Translations under genes and position numbers: made by a program
Assembly: GCA_947501625.1 (NCBI GenBank)
Contig: CANMWN010000001.1
Location: 569,319 to 633,318, forward strand
Length of the DNA stretch: 64,000 nucleotides
Direction: 5' to 3'
Source: an uncultured Flavobacteriaceae bacterium
Lineage (GTDB): Bacteria; Bacteroidota; Bacteroidia; Flavobacteriales; Flavobacteriaceae
Part shown: piece by piece, positions 54,874 through 63,888 of the stretch
Layout: every line of letters begins with the position of its first letter
Position numbering within the stretch: position 1 is the stretch's first letter
The notes under the pieces: generated by a model
Seen by the model: the letters and a program-made list of their open reading frames with translations, nothing else
Told to the model about the DNA's origin: nothing
The model's database searches: none

Positions 54874-55893
54874 ATGTTAGACAAAGTAAAAGATTTGATT
54901 GGTGACGTACAAAGTTTTAAATCGACTTCAAAAGAAGAAATAGAAGCATTTAGAATTAAGTATTTGGGTAGTAAAGGTTTATTAAAAGAACTTTTTAATG
55001 AATTCAAAACTGTAGATGCATCTTTAAAGAAAGATTTAGGACAAGCATTGAATAATTTGCGTAATGCTGCTTCTAACAAGGTTCAAGAACTAAACGATTC
55101 TCTAGAAAATCAAATAGAATCAAAAAGTATATATGGTGACTTAACTAGACCTGCAGAACCTATCGAATTAGGTTCAAGGCACCCAATTTCAATAGTAAGA
55201 AATCGTATAATTGAAGTGTTTTCTAAAATCGGATTCACCGTCTCAGAAGGTCCTGAAATAGAAGATGATTGGCATAACTTTACGGCGTTAAACTTGCCAG
55301 AATATCATCCTGCAAGAGACATGCAAGACACGTTCTTTATCGAGCAAAATCCTGATATTTTATTAAGAACACATACTTCTTCTGTGCAAGTTCGATATAT
55401 GGAAGAAAATGAACCACCAATTAGAACAATTTCTCCTGGAAGAGTTTTTAGAAATGAAGATATTTCTGCACGTGCTCACTGTATTTTCCATCAAGTAGAA
55501 GGATTGTATATAGATACTGATGTATCGTTTGCTGATTTAAAACAAACCTTATTATACTTTACCAAAGAAATGTTTGGTAAGTCTAAAATCCGTTTACGTC
55601 CTTCTTATTTTCCGTTTACGGAACCAAGTGCCGAAGTAGATATTTATTGGGGATTAGAAACCGAAATTGATCATAAAATTACCAAAGGAACTGGTTGGCT
55701 AGAAATTATGGGATGTGGAATGGTAGATCCAAATGTCTTAAAAAATGCCAATATTGATTCAGAAAAATATACAGGTTATGCTTTTGGAATGGGTATTGAG
55801 CGCATCGCTATGTTGTTATATCAAATCCCTGATATAAGAATGTTCTACGAAAACGATGTTCGATTTTTAGAGCAATTCAAATCTGTTTTATAA
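54874..55893 (+). CDS. pheS: Phenylalanine-tRNA ligase alpha subunit
   Basis: The 339-residue protein has the coiled-coil N-terminus that binds tRNA, then the class II core: motif 1 region RHPISIVRNRIIEVF, ISEGPEIEDDWHNF-like VSEGPEIEDDWHNF, motif 2 VFRNEDISARAHCIFHQVEG, and motif 3 AFGMGIERIAMLLY. It pairs with PheT (not in this window). A small conserved protein gene follows 12 nt downstream. Confidence 0.97.
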   Translation: MLDKVKDLIGDVQSFKSTSKEEIEAFRIKYLGSKGLLKELFNEFKTVDASLKKDLGQALNNLRNAASNKVQELNDSLENQIESKSIYGDLTRPAEPIELGSRHPISIVRNRIIEVFSKIGFTVSEGPEIEDDWHNFTALNLPEYHPARDMQDTFFIEQNPDILLRTHTSSVQVRYMEENEPPIRTISPGRVFRNEDISARAHCIFHQVEGLYIDTDVSFADLKQTLLYFTKEMFGKSKIRLRPSYFPFTEPSAEVDIYWGLETEIDHKITKGTGWLEIMGCGMVDPNVLKNANIDSEKYTGYAFGMGIERIAMLLYQIPDIRMFYENDVRFLEQFKSVL

Positions 55894-55905
55894 AAATTTA
55901 CCGCT

Positions 55906-56301
55906 GTGAGAAAAGATATTGAAATACCTGAAGTTACAGGCATGATGATGGCTGTTGTGAAGGAGTACAATCCCGATTTTAGAACCGATGATTGGAATGT
56001 GTATATCATCAATAATAAGCCTTTAGAATTAGAAATGGTTTTAATTGTTTCACGCGGATTTGATGACCAAGATTCGACTTCAATCATGCGTCATAAAATT
56101 GAAAAACTTCCTGCTAATTCTTATGCCAAAGTAGAACTAATTCAGCCAGAATTATTCAAACTCAATAACGAATTTAAAGTTACTTTCTTTGCAGATAATC
56201 AATTGTTTGAAAAAACATTTTTATTCAAAAAAGACAGTATAAAAGATAGTGCTTTACGCATGATTTCAGACCTAAATAAAAAAGGAATTATAGTTAAATA
56301 A
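55906..56301 (+). CDS. Small conserved protein downstream of pheS
   Basis: The 131-residue soluble protein begins with GTG (55906-55908), giving RKDIEIPEVTG. No other start fits the conserved N-terminus. It contains WNVYIINNKPLELEMVLIV, SIMRHKIEKLPANSYAKVEL and FKVTFFADNQLFEKTF, all beta-rich. Homologs sit behind pheS in flavobacteria and are often mislabelled as phenylalanyl-tRNA synthetase. It has no catalytic motif known to me. Probably cotranscribed with pheS and the membrane gene after it. Confidence 0.78.
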   Translation: MRKDIEIPEVTGMMMAVVKEYNPDFRTDDWNVYIINNKPLELEMVLIVSRGFDDQDSTSIMRHKIEKLPANSYAKVELIQPELFKLNNEFKVTFFADNQLFEKTFLFKKDSIKDSALRMISDLNKKGIIVK

Positions 56302-56309
56302 GAATTTTA

Positions 56310-56939
56310 ATGAGTTCAAATTCCAATAAAAAAAGAAAAAAATCAAAGAAATCTAGGTTTAGATTACTGCACCAATATTATTCTTATACTGGCTTTTATG
56401 CATTTGTGCAAGAAAGTTTAAAAAAGGTGTTTTGGCCTATCACTATATTTATTTTAGTTCTATGGCTTATACATAGATTTGTATTAAATTTTAATGACTT
56501 GTTTGTGACTATAACCGAAACGTATAGTCCTTTGTCAATCTTGAGTATATTTTTGGCTTCTGAATCATTTTTGGGGCTTATTCCCCCTGAAATATTTATT
56601 GCTTGGGCTTCAAAGACAGCATCGCCTATTTTATATTTAACCGCTTTGGCTTGTCTATCTTATCTTGGTGGAATTTTTTCATTTTTGATGGGTAGATATT
56701 TATACAAAATTCCTTCTGTTTACAATTACATAGAGGTTAAAATGAGCAAGCATATTAAAATGATTCGAAAATGGGGAGGCTTTTTAATAGTTGTAGGTGC
56801 TTTGTTGCCTATTCCTTTTTCTATGACAAGTATCGCAGCTGGACTAATTCATTATAAATTTCGAAATTATTTATTGTTTGGCTTACTTCGTTTTGTAAGA
56901 TTTTACCTATATGCGTTGGTTATTTTCAATGTTTTATAA
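56310..56939 (+). CDS. VTT/SNARE-associated (DedA-like) membrane protein
   Basis: The 209-residue protein has a basic cytoplasmic start (Lys/Arg-rich, 1-25) and about five helices. The central LASESFLGLIPPEIFIAWAS and the later GALLPIPFSMTSIAAGLIHY match the VTT domain, with the proline-containing re-entrant parts. DedA-type proteins flip or move lipids and affect envelope stress. The last 6 nt overlap the end of the converging NhaC gene. Confidence 0.83.
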   Translation: MSSNSNKKRKKSKKSRFRLLHQYYSYTGFYAFVQESLKKVFWPITIFILVLWLIHRFVLNFNDLFVTITETYSPLSILSIFLASESFLGLIPPEIFIAWASKTASPILYLTALACLSYLGGIFSFLMGRYLYKIPSVYNYIEVKMSKHIKMIRKWGGFLIVVGALLPIPFSMTSIAAGLIHYKFRNYLLFGLLRFVRFYLYALVIFNVL

Positions 56940-58406
56940 AAAACCTAAAACCAAGTATCCAATAACAGTTAAAATCCCTCCAATCAAAGCATAAGGAAGT
57001 TGTGTTTTAACATGGTCTATATGATCACTTGCTGATGCCATTGAGGAAATAATAGAGGTATCGGAAATAGGAGAACAGTGATCTCCAAAAACACCTCCTC
57101 CAAGAGTTGCAGCTACAATTAGTGTAATATCAGTTCCGTGAATATTTGCCATTGGAATAGCAATTGCCATCATAATAGCGAAAGTTCCCCAAGAAGTTCC
57201 AGTAGAAAAAGCAATAAATGAACTAATAATAAACACAACAGCAGGTAATAATTGAGGTGTTAAAAAATCTTTAGTAACATTGGCAACATATTGACCTGTT
57301 TCCAATGCTTTACAGGCGTCACCAATCGCAAATGCAAGTACCATTAAAAGCGCTAAAGGCATCAATTCACTAATTCCTTTTAAAGTAATGTCAACCGCTT
57401 CTTTACTTTTTACAATTCCTTGAATTCTATACATCACAATAACAACCAAAATAGCAGTAGTTACAGCGTATAATACTGAAGAAGAACCCGAACCGCTTCC
57501 AATAGCTTGAGACAAATGATCTCCAAATGATGTGGAATTTTTTACTTCATTCCAACCAGTAAATGCAAGAAAAACTGGCATCATAACTATCATTGTAAGT
57601 AACGGAACAATCATATTAAATGCCTTTGGTTTTATACCTTCTTTTGGTGGAAAAGAGGTAACTTCATCAGAAACCATAGGCTTAGAACCTTCATTCATTA
57701 ATTCTCCTGTTTCTTTTGTTCTTTTTTCAGCTTTTGCCATTGGACCAACATCCTTTTTAAAAATAATGACAATAAAAACTAAAATAAGCGCAATAATTGG
57801 ATAAAAATTATACTTTATTGATGCCATCATAACTGTAAATGGCTTCTCAATTCCTTGCGTTAATAATAAGCCCATAATAAAGGCTCCCCAAGCATTAAAA
57901 GGTATCAATATAGAAGTTGGTGCCGAGCTAGAATCAGCAATATAAGCTAGTTTTTCTCTTGGTATTTTTAATCGATCAAAAATAGGTCTATACAATGTTC
58001 CAACGGTTAATGAACTTATTGTGGTTTCAACAAATAGTGCAATTCCAGTAACTGCCGCTAATATTTGAATCATTACACGACTATAGCCCGCTTGCTTATT
58101 TTCAAAATACTGAATTAATTTATTAACTCTATTTACAAATCCTTCAACACCTCTTGAATACTGAATAAAAAGTAACAGCGAACCCACCAAAGCACTAAAA
58201 ATTACAGTTCGTGTATTTCCAGCAGATTTAAATACATTAATAATTCCTTCAATTGCTGCGAGTGTACCATCTAAAAAGTTCCAATCATTAATAATAATCC
58301 ATGAAAACCAGATTCCGAACAATAATGCAATATAAACTTGCTTTGTTCTAAGTGCTAAAATAATGGCAATAATTGGTGGTAAAATTGAAAGAAATCCGTA
58401 TTCCAT
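56934..58406 (-). CDS. NhaC family Na+/H+ antiporter
   Basis: The 490-residue membrane protein has about 11-12 helices and the NhaC signatures FVETTISSLTVGTLYRPIFD, STGTSWGTFAIMMAIAIP and GGGVFGDHCSPISDTSIIS. It exchanges Na+ for H+ in the inner membrane, useful for a marine organism. The soluble linker at about 210-250 is charged. It follows gpsA by 9 nt on the same strand and is likely cotranscribed. Confidence 0.9.
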   Translation of the reverse strand: MEYGFLSILPPIIAIILALRTKQVYIALLFGIWFSWIIINDWNFLDGTLAAIEGIINVFKSAGNTRTVIFSALVGSLLLFIQYSRGVEGFVNRVNKLIQYFENKQAGYSRVMIQILAAVTGIALFVETTISSLTVGTLYRPIFDRLKIPREKLAYIADSSSAPTSILIPFNAWGAFIMGLLLTQGIEKPFTVMMASIKYNFYPIIALILVFIVIIFKKDVGPMAKAEKRTKETGELMNEGSKPMVSDEVTSFPPKEGIKPKAFNMIVPLLTMIVMMPVFLAFTGWNEVKNSTSFGDHLSQAIGSGSGSSSVLYAVTTAILVVIVMYRIQGIVKSKEAVDITLKGISELMPLALLMVLAFAIGDACKALETGQYVANVTKDFLTPQLLPAVVFIISSFIAFSTGTSWGTFAIMMAIAIPMANIHGTDITLIVAATLGGGVFGDHCSPISDTSIISSMASASDHIDHVKTQLPYALIGGILTVIGYLVLGFL

Positions 58407-58415
58407 AAAGTAAAG

Positions 58416-59411
58416 TTAGTCTAACAACTCAGTTAGTTTTTTAAATTGATTTTTTGCATTTTTTCCTTCATATAAAATTCGATAAACAGCATCAATAATT
58501 GGAGTATTGGCTCCATTTTTTTGATTGATTTCATATGCGCTTTTAGTAGCATAATAACCCTCTGCAACCATTACCATTTCTAACATTGCAGATTTTACGG
58601 TGTACCCTTTTCCAATCATGTTTCCAAACATTCTATTGCGGCTAAAAACAGAATATCCTGTAACTAACAAATCACCTAAATAGGCAGAATTGTTAATGTT
58701 GCGCTTCATTTTATGTACTTTCTTGATATAACGCTTCATTTCTCTAATAGCATTGGACATTAAAACCGATTGGAAATTATCTCCATAACCTAAACCATGA
58801 GCAATACCAGCAGCAATAGCATAGATATTTTTTAACATTGCAGCATATTCAGTACCAATAATATCATCAGAAGTCTTCGTTTTTATATATCTGCTGGATA
58901 AACTCTTACCTATAAAATTTGCTTTCTCTTCATCTTTACATGCAATAGTCAAATATGATAATCTTTCCAATGCAACTTCTTCAGCATGACAAGGTCCAGT
59001 AATTACACCAATATTTTCAAATTTAATATTCAAAATATCATGAAAATGTTCGCCAACAATCAATCCTGACTTAGGAATTATCCCTTTAATTGCTGAGAAA
59101 ATAACTTTGTGGTCCAGTGATACTTTTATTTTATCTAATTCGTCTTGAACAAATGCAGAAGGAATAGCAAAGATTAAATAATCGGCATATTCAATCATTT
59201 TATTAATATCATTGGACAAGAATAATTGATCCATATGAAATTCAACTGAACTTAAATAACTAGGATTATGGTTATTCCTTCGTAAATGTTCTGCTGTATA
59301 TTCGCTACGCATATACCATCCAACAGTATCAAGATTTTCACACAACATCTTTACAATGGCAGTTGCCCAACTTCCACTTCCAAAAACTGCTATTTTAGGT
59401 TTTACTTCCAT
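58416..59411 (-). CDS. gpsA: NAD(P)H-dependent glycerol-3-phosphate dehydrogenase
   Basis: The 331-residue protein has the NAD(P)-binding FGSGSWATAIVKML, then ITGPCHAEEVALE, the active-site Lys region AMLKNIYAIAAGIAHGLGYG and GDLLVTGYSVFSRNR. It makes sn-glycerol-3-phosphate for phospholipids. The order gpsA-nhaC and the divergent flippase gene are typical neighbours by position only. It has its own -7 box. Confidence 0.96.
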   Translation of the reverse strand: MEVKPKIAVFGSGSWATAIVKMLCENLDTVGWYMRSEYTAEHLRRNNHNPSYLSSVEFHMDQLFLSNDINKMIEYADYLIFAIPSAFVQDELDKIKVSLDHKVIFSAIKGIIPKSGLIVGEHFHDILNIKFENIGVITGPCHAEEVALERLSYLTIACKDEEKANFIGKSLSSRYIKTKTSDDIIGTEYAAMLKNIYAIAAGIAHGLGYGDNFQSVLMSNAIREMKRYIKKVHKMKRNINNSAYLGDLLVTGYSVFSRNRMFGNMIGKGYTVKSAMLEMVMVAEGYYATKSAYEINQKNGANTPIIDAVYRILYEGKNAKNQFKKLTELLD

Positions 59412-59433
59412 TCAATTCTTCTATTTAATAACT

Positions 59434-59441
59434 CAAAAATA
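59434..59441 (-). promoter_or_regulatory. -7 promoter box for gpsA-nhaC
   Basis: TATTTTTG on the minus strand, 22 nt before the gpsA ATG. Confidence 0.5.
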
Positions 59442-59472
59442 CTGTTTTTTACTTTATGTTGATGTGAATTTA

Positions 59473-59480
59473 TATATTTG
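59473..59480 (+). promoter_or_regulatory. -7 promoter box for the flippase gene
   Basis: TATATTTG, 20 nt before the TTG start codon at 59501. It supports transcription starting just ahead of that codon. Confidence 0.55.
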
Positions 59481-59500
59481 TAACTACTTAAATTATTTCC

Positions 59501-60961
59501 TTGAGCATACTTAAACGTTTTTTTAAAGATACTGTTATATATGGTATTGCTGCAGTTTTACCTAGAGCAATAAATATCTTTTTAGTAAAGTTACATACCT
59601 CAACTTTAAATCCGGAAAAATATGCTGTTAACACAGATTATTATGTTTATGCAGCTTATTTCAATGCATTACTTACTTATGGCATGGAAACGGCTTTCTT
59701 TCGATTTTTTTCTAAAGAAAAAGAAAAAGGAAAAATTATATCAACCTCCTTTATAAGTCTATTAATTACAACATTATTATTTTTAATACTAATGTTGATT
59801 TTTAGTAATAGCATTTCTCAATTTTTTGGATTTAAAAACCCATTATTTTTTAAAATTTTAATTTGGACAATCACATTAGATACGCTTGTAGTAATTCCAT
59901 TTGCTTACCTCCGAGTTACTAATAAACCTATCCGTTTTACTGCTTATAAAATTTTAAATATTTTAATTTTTGCGGTTCTAAATATATTCTTTTTATGGTA
60001 TGTGCCTCATGCAATAGAAAGTGGAATGTATATTCCTGATTTCATTGCCAACTCTTACAACGACTATCCAAAAGTTATTTATATTTTCATCGCTGGTCTT
60101 GTTGCAAGCTTCATTACATTTTTACTATTGGTTCCTTTGGTATTTCGCTTCAAATTATCATTTGACTGGAAATTGCTCAAAAAAATGCTTGCGTATAGTT
60201 TGCCTATTATGATTGGAAGTTTGGCTTTTGTGACCAATGAAAATTTAGATAAATTATTACTAGGTGATCTTGTAGGAGAACAAGAAATGGGAATTTATGC
60301 CGCTTGCTATAAATTGGGTGTATTTATGACTATTTACATTATGGCATTTCGATTAGGAGCTGAACCTTTCTTTTTCAATCAGGCTGATAAAAAAAATGCT
60401 AAAGAAACCTACTCCAAAATTTTAACATGGTTTACTATCATTGGAGCACTATTTATGTTAATTATTGTTCTTTATATTGATTTATTTGCTCAAATTTTAT
60501 TAGGTAAAAAAGAGTATTTCAACGCTCTAATAATTGTTCCTATTATCCTATTAGCCAATCTTTTTTTAGGAATTTACAACAACCTTTCTATTTGGTATAA
60601 ATTGACTGATAAAACTAGATATGGAATGTATTTTTCTATCATCGGAGCGATACTAACAATTGTTTTGAATTTATGGTTGATCCCTAAAGTTGGATTTATT
60701 GGCTCTGCTTGGGCAACATTAGCTGCTTATGGAAGTATGATGGTCTTGTCATATAATATTGGTAAAAAGCACTATCCTATTCAATACAACCTTCAGAAAA
60801 TGAGTATTTATCTTATTTCCTCAATTGTTATTTGTGGTATTTCTTTTCTGCTTTTTAGAGGAAATTTTTGGGTTTCTACACTATTAATTTTCCTTTTCGC
60901 TGGAATCATTTATTGGAATGAAAAAGAAGATTTAGCATTAATATTAAAAAACAAAACCTGA
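59501..60961 (+). CDS. Polysaccharide flippase (Wzx/MATE-like, oligosaccharide flippase family)
   Basis: The 486-residue protein has 14 or so predicted membrane helices and begins SILKRFFKDTVIYGIAAVLP, the usual family start. It carries the conserved middle YSLPIMIGSLAFVTNENLDKLL and the later LIPKVGFIGSAWATLAAYG. It should move lipid-linked glycans to the outside of the inner membrane for surface polysaccharide or lipopolysaccharide. The start codon is TTG, placed by the -7 box and by conserved sequence. dut follows beyond the large cargo gene on the same strand. Confidence 0.91.
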   Translation: MSILKRFFKDTVIYGIAAVLPRAINIFLVKLHTSTLNPEKYAVNTDYYVYAAYFNALLTYGMETAFFRFFSKEKEKGKIISTSFISLLITTLLFLILMLIFSNSISQFFGFKNPLFFKILIWTITLDTLVVIPFAYLRVTNKPIRFTAYKILNILIFAVLNIFFLWYVPHAIESGMYIPDFIANSYNDYPKVIYIFIAGLVASFITFLLLVPLVFRFKLSFDWKLLKKMLAYSLPIMIGSLAFVTNENLDKLLLGDLVGEQEMGIYAACYKLGVFMTIYIMAFRLGAEPFFFNQADKKNAKETYSKILTWFTIIGALFMLIIVLYIDLFAQILLGKKEYFNALIIVPIILLANLFLGIYNNLSIWYKLTDKTRYGMYFSIIGAILTIVLNLWLIPKVGFIGSAWATLAAYGSMMVLSYNIGKKHYPIQYNLQKMSIYLISSIVICGISFLLFRGNFWVSTLLIFLFAGIIYWNEKEDLALILKNKT

Positions 60962-60984
60962 AATAACAAGTACTCCAGGTTTGT
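60952..60984. terminator. Weak terminator-like hairpin at the flippase stop
   Basis: ACAAAACCTG (60951-60960 area) and CAGGTTTGT (60976-60984) form a 9-bp stem with one bulge over the stop codon, with a T-rich tract after it. It lies between the converging flippase and cargo genes. Confidence 0.35.
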
Positions 60985-61005
60985 TCATTTAATAAATATT
61001 GCTTT

Positions 61006-63801
61006 TTATTTTTTAATAATCTTTATTGTTTCTTTAGATTCATTTATTTCAAAATTCATAAAATAAACTCCTGAACTAAGATTTGTTATATCTATTTCTT
61101 CATTGTTTCCATTATCAATACTCAACTCTTTAGAGTAAAAAGCTCTACCATTGATATCATAGATTTTTAAAGAAGCATTTTCAATCGTTCTTAATGTTTC
61201 AATATTTATGATTCCATCAGTAATGGTTGGAAAAATTTTAAGGCCATATTTACTTTCAAAATTTTCAACAGTTAACACACTTGCATCAAATTGTCCGGTA
61301 AACATTCCTCTTCCAAAAGTTGTGGCTAAAACAGTATTATCTGAAGTTCTTAAATCTAAATCTAATACTGGAACATCCGACATACCATTATTAGACTGAG
61401 TCCAAGTTGGTGCAGGTGGATTTAAACTTAAATCAGTTCCAAAACTATCAGTTCTCCAAACTCCTAATGAAGTTCCAATTATCAACTCATTTGGAAGTAA
61501 AGGGTTTTGTAAAATACATTTAACTGGTATATCAGGTAAGTTTCCTTCTAAATCATCCCAAGTAGTTCCTTGATCATCAGTATACCAAACACTTGACACT
61601 CCATAATTATGAATTGTTACAAAAATATGTTGTTCAGAGCTTCCAAATTCAACATCAGAAATACTTCCGACAAAACTTCCAATATTAGACCATGAAGGAG
61701 TTCCATCAGCATTGGTCACTAATAATACTTCTCCATCTTCAAGCCCAACCAACATTGTTGTAGTTGTTGTTGTAATTGTTGATATATCAAAAGCTGTTGG
61801 TTCACCTGTTAATAAAGCATCTGTTAATGTAGTTCTTGTAGCTACTGCACTAGTTAAGTTTCCAGAGCCATCTCTAGTAACAGTTGGTAAGTTTGTTAAG
61901 TCTTCATATCTATAAATTCGATTTGCTCCGTTTGAACCATTAGTATATAACATATCAAGGTTTGAATCCAATCCTGAAGGGTTGATAAAATCCCCATCAT
62001 TATTACTATTTTCGGCTACAACTTTCCATGCTCCAGCTGAATAGTCATACAACTCAATACTATTATTATACACATAATTTCCTAATACATAATCTGTTGC
62101 TACTTGGTCATAAAAACTATAAGCACCATCGCCTCCTTTAATTCTTACACCTACATCGGGACCTGAAGTATTTCCGTCTTGAATCAATTGAGTTCCATTA
62201 TCTTGCGCTCCAGCCACCATATAATCTCCAGCGGCAAAACTTCCAGGAGCAATATCACCAGAATAGAATTGTAGTACATTGTAAGTGTCATCTACATCGG
62301 TCATTACCGTTAAATTATTTCCTGTTGCAGAAAAATCGCTTACATAAGAGATTCCTCCATCATGACCTAAAACTCCTAAATTAGAATTTGTTGGATGAAA
62401 AGTCAAAGCGTGTTGATCGGCATGAACTAATGATCCAGCTGTTGAATAAAAAGTTGACCAATGCGAAATGGTATTCCAGTTTGCTCCTGAATCTGTAGAT
62501 CTATGAACATTTATTCCGCCTATATATACAATAGCATCATTATTTGGATCGGCTTCTACAACCAAATCATAAAATGCCTGACCTCTTGTAAAATCTGCTG
62601 CGCTAACTGATCCATCCGGATCATTAGGAAGTGAAGTGCTACTTGGTGCAGTAGCAAAAGCATCTGTAGTCACATACATTACCGGATTTGAAGCACCTTC
62701 GGCTAATACATAAAACTTATTTGCATTGGTTGCAGAAGCTTCTATTTCGGTTCTAAAAACATTTGAAATTGTAGTAACCAAACCAAATGTAGTTGCGCCA
62801 CCAGTATTTCTTCTATAAATTGCACCACCATTATCACCAAATCCATAAGAGTTTGTAGTTGCAAGCCATAAATTTCCGTTTGCATCAACTTCAAAATCAT
62901 TTACTGAAACATTTACAACATTCGTGTCTTTAGTCCAAGTAGTTCCGCCATTAGTGGAATGGAAGAGACCTCTTTCAAATGAACCTAAAAAATTTGTTGG
63001 ACTTGTGCTCCCGTCAAACCCAGCAGAAACACCTACATAAATTTCAGTAGAACCATTATTATCCCAAGCAACAATGTCATTGATAAAATGAACGCCTCCA
63101 AATACATTTCCGCTATCAGTATCAAAATCATAAACATCTAATACTTGCGTCCAAGTTGCACCTGCGTCAGTAGTTTTATATACACCTCTACCTACTGCAC
63201 TTGCATAAGTAGACTGCTCTCCAGAACCTAAATACCATGTACTATTAGTATTGTCATTTGGGTCAATAGCAAAACAAGTTATAGACAAATTCGTAGGTAA
63301 ACCTGTTACTAAAGACCATCCGCCATTAGTAGAAATATTTTCAGTTTTCCATAATCCGCCGCTTGCTCCACCTGCAAATACTCTATTATTAGTTCCGTCG
63401 GTTGGGTCAAAAAACACTACTCTAGTTCTTCCACCCACATTATTTGGTCCTCTTTCAATCCATAAATTATCAGAAGCATCTCCAGGAGCTCTAAATAAAC
63501 TATTATCATTTCGCATTTCTTTTTGTAATGAAATCACATTTTGAGGTTCAGGTAAACCAGTATTTGGATTCATTGTCAATTCCCATTCGCGCTCATAGTA
63601 TTTATTCGCTGGAATACCAAGATTCTTTCTCTCCTTTTTAGTCAATTTTAAGGTTTTCTTAAATGGACTATTAGCTAAAAATTCTTTATGCTTTTCTTTA
63701 AGTTTAGTTATTTCATCTACTTTATTAGTATTAAAAAGTACAAATGAAAATACGGCAATAGCTAGTACTACTCCGCTTATAATACGTAGTTTTTTTCTCA
63801 T
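61006..63801 (-). CDS. T9SS cargo: sortilin/BNR-like beta-propeller with type A sorting domain
   Basis: The 931-residue exported protein starts with a signal-anchor-like stretch (about 7-25). A pro-like charged segment follows, then one or more propeller domains with repeated Asp-box and WKTTDAGATW-type motifs (GLWKTENIS, GVYKTTDAGATWTQV, GLFHSTNGGTTWTKD, HRSTDSGANWNTI, VWYTDDQGTTWDDL). The final 80 residues have the type A T9SS sorting signal (KIFPTITDGIINIE, SLKIYDINGRAFY, ITNLSSGVYFMNFE, ETIKIIKK). It is probably surface-bound or secreted and glycan- or protein-binding. The ATG at 63799-63801 is chosen; a TTG upstream (63846) would add 15 unlikely residues. Confidence 0.9.
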   Translation of the reverse strand: MRKKLRIISGVVLAIAVFSFVLFNTNKVDEITKLKEKHKEFLANSPFKKTLKLTKKERKNLGIPANKYYEREWELTMNPNTGLPEPQNVISLQKEMRNDNSLFRAPGDASDNLWIERGPNNVGGRTRVVFFDPTDGTNNRVFAGGASGGLWKTENISTNGGWSLVTGLPTNLSITCFAIDPNDNTNSTWYLGSGEQSTYASAVGRGVYKTTDAGATWTQVLDVYDFDTDSGNVFGGVHFINDIVAWDNNGSTEIYVGVSAGFDGSTSPTNFLGSFERGLFHSTNGGTTWTKDTNVVNVSVNDFEVDANGNLWLATTNSYGFGDNGGAIYRRNTGGATTFGLVTTISNVFRTEIEASATNANKFYVLAEGASNPVMYVTTDAFATAPSSTSLPNDPDGSVSAADFTRGQAFYDLVVEADPNNDAIVYIGGINVHRSTDSGANWNTISHWSTFYSTAGSLVHADQHALTFHPTNSNLGVLGHDGGISYVSDFSATGNNLTVMTDVDDTYNVLQFYSGDIAPGSFAAGDYMVAGAQDNGTQLIQDGNTSGPDVGVRIKGGDGAYSFYDQVATDYVLGNYVYNNSIELYDYSAGAWKVVAENSNNDGDFINPSGLDSNLDMLYTNGSNGANRIYRYEDLTNLPTVTRDGSGNLTSAVATRTTLTDALLTGEPTAFDISTITTTTTTMLVGLEDGEVLLVTNADGTPSWSNIGSFVGSISDVEFGSSEQHIFVTIHNYGVSSVWYTDDQGTTWDDLEGNLPDIPVKCILQNPLLPNELIIGTSLGVWRTDSFGTDLSLNPPAPTWTQSNNGMSDVPVLDLDLRTSDNTVLATTFGRGMFTGQFDASVLTVENFESKYGLKIFPTITDGIINIETLRTIENASLKIYDINGRAFYSKELSIDNGNNEEIDITNLSSGVYFMNFEINESKETIKIIKK

Positions 63802-63888
63802 GAGGTTAGTTTTTAGGGTTAATTTTCTTTTAATTTGTGAGTGCAATTTATATTTTTTTAAATTAAATACAATTATCTACCTAATAAA

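Noticed and set aside
63802-63846. TTG start for the T9SS cargo gene
   Set aside because: It would put 15 charged residues before the leader; the ATG at 63801 gives a normal signal.
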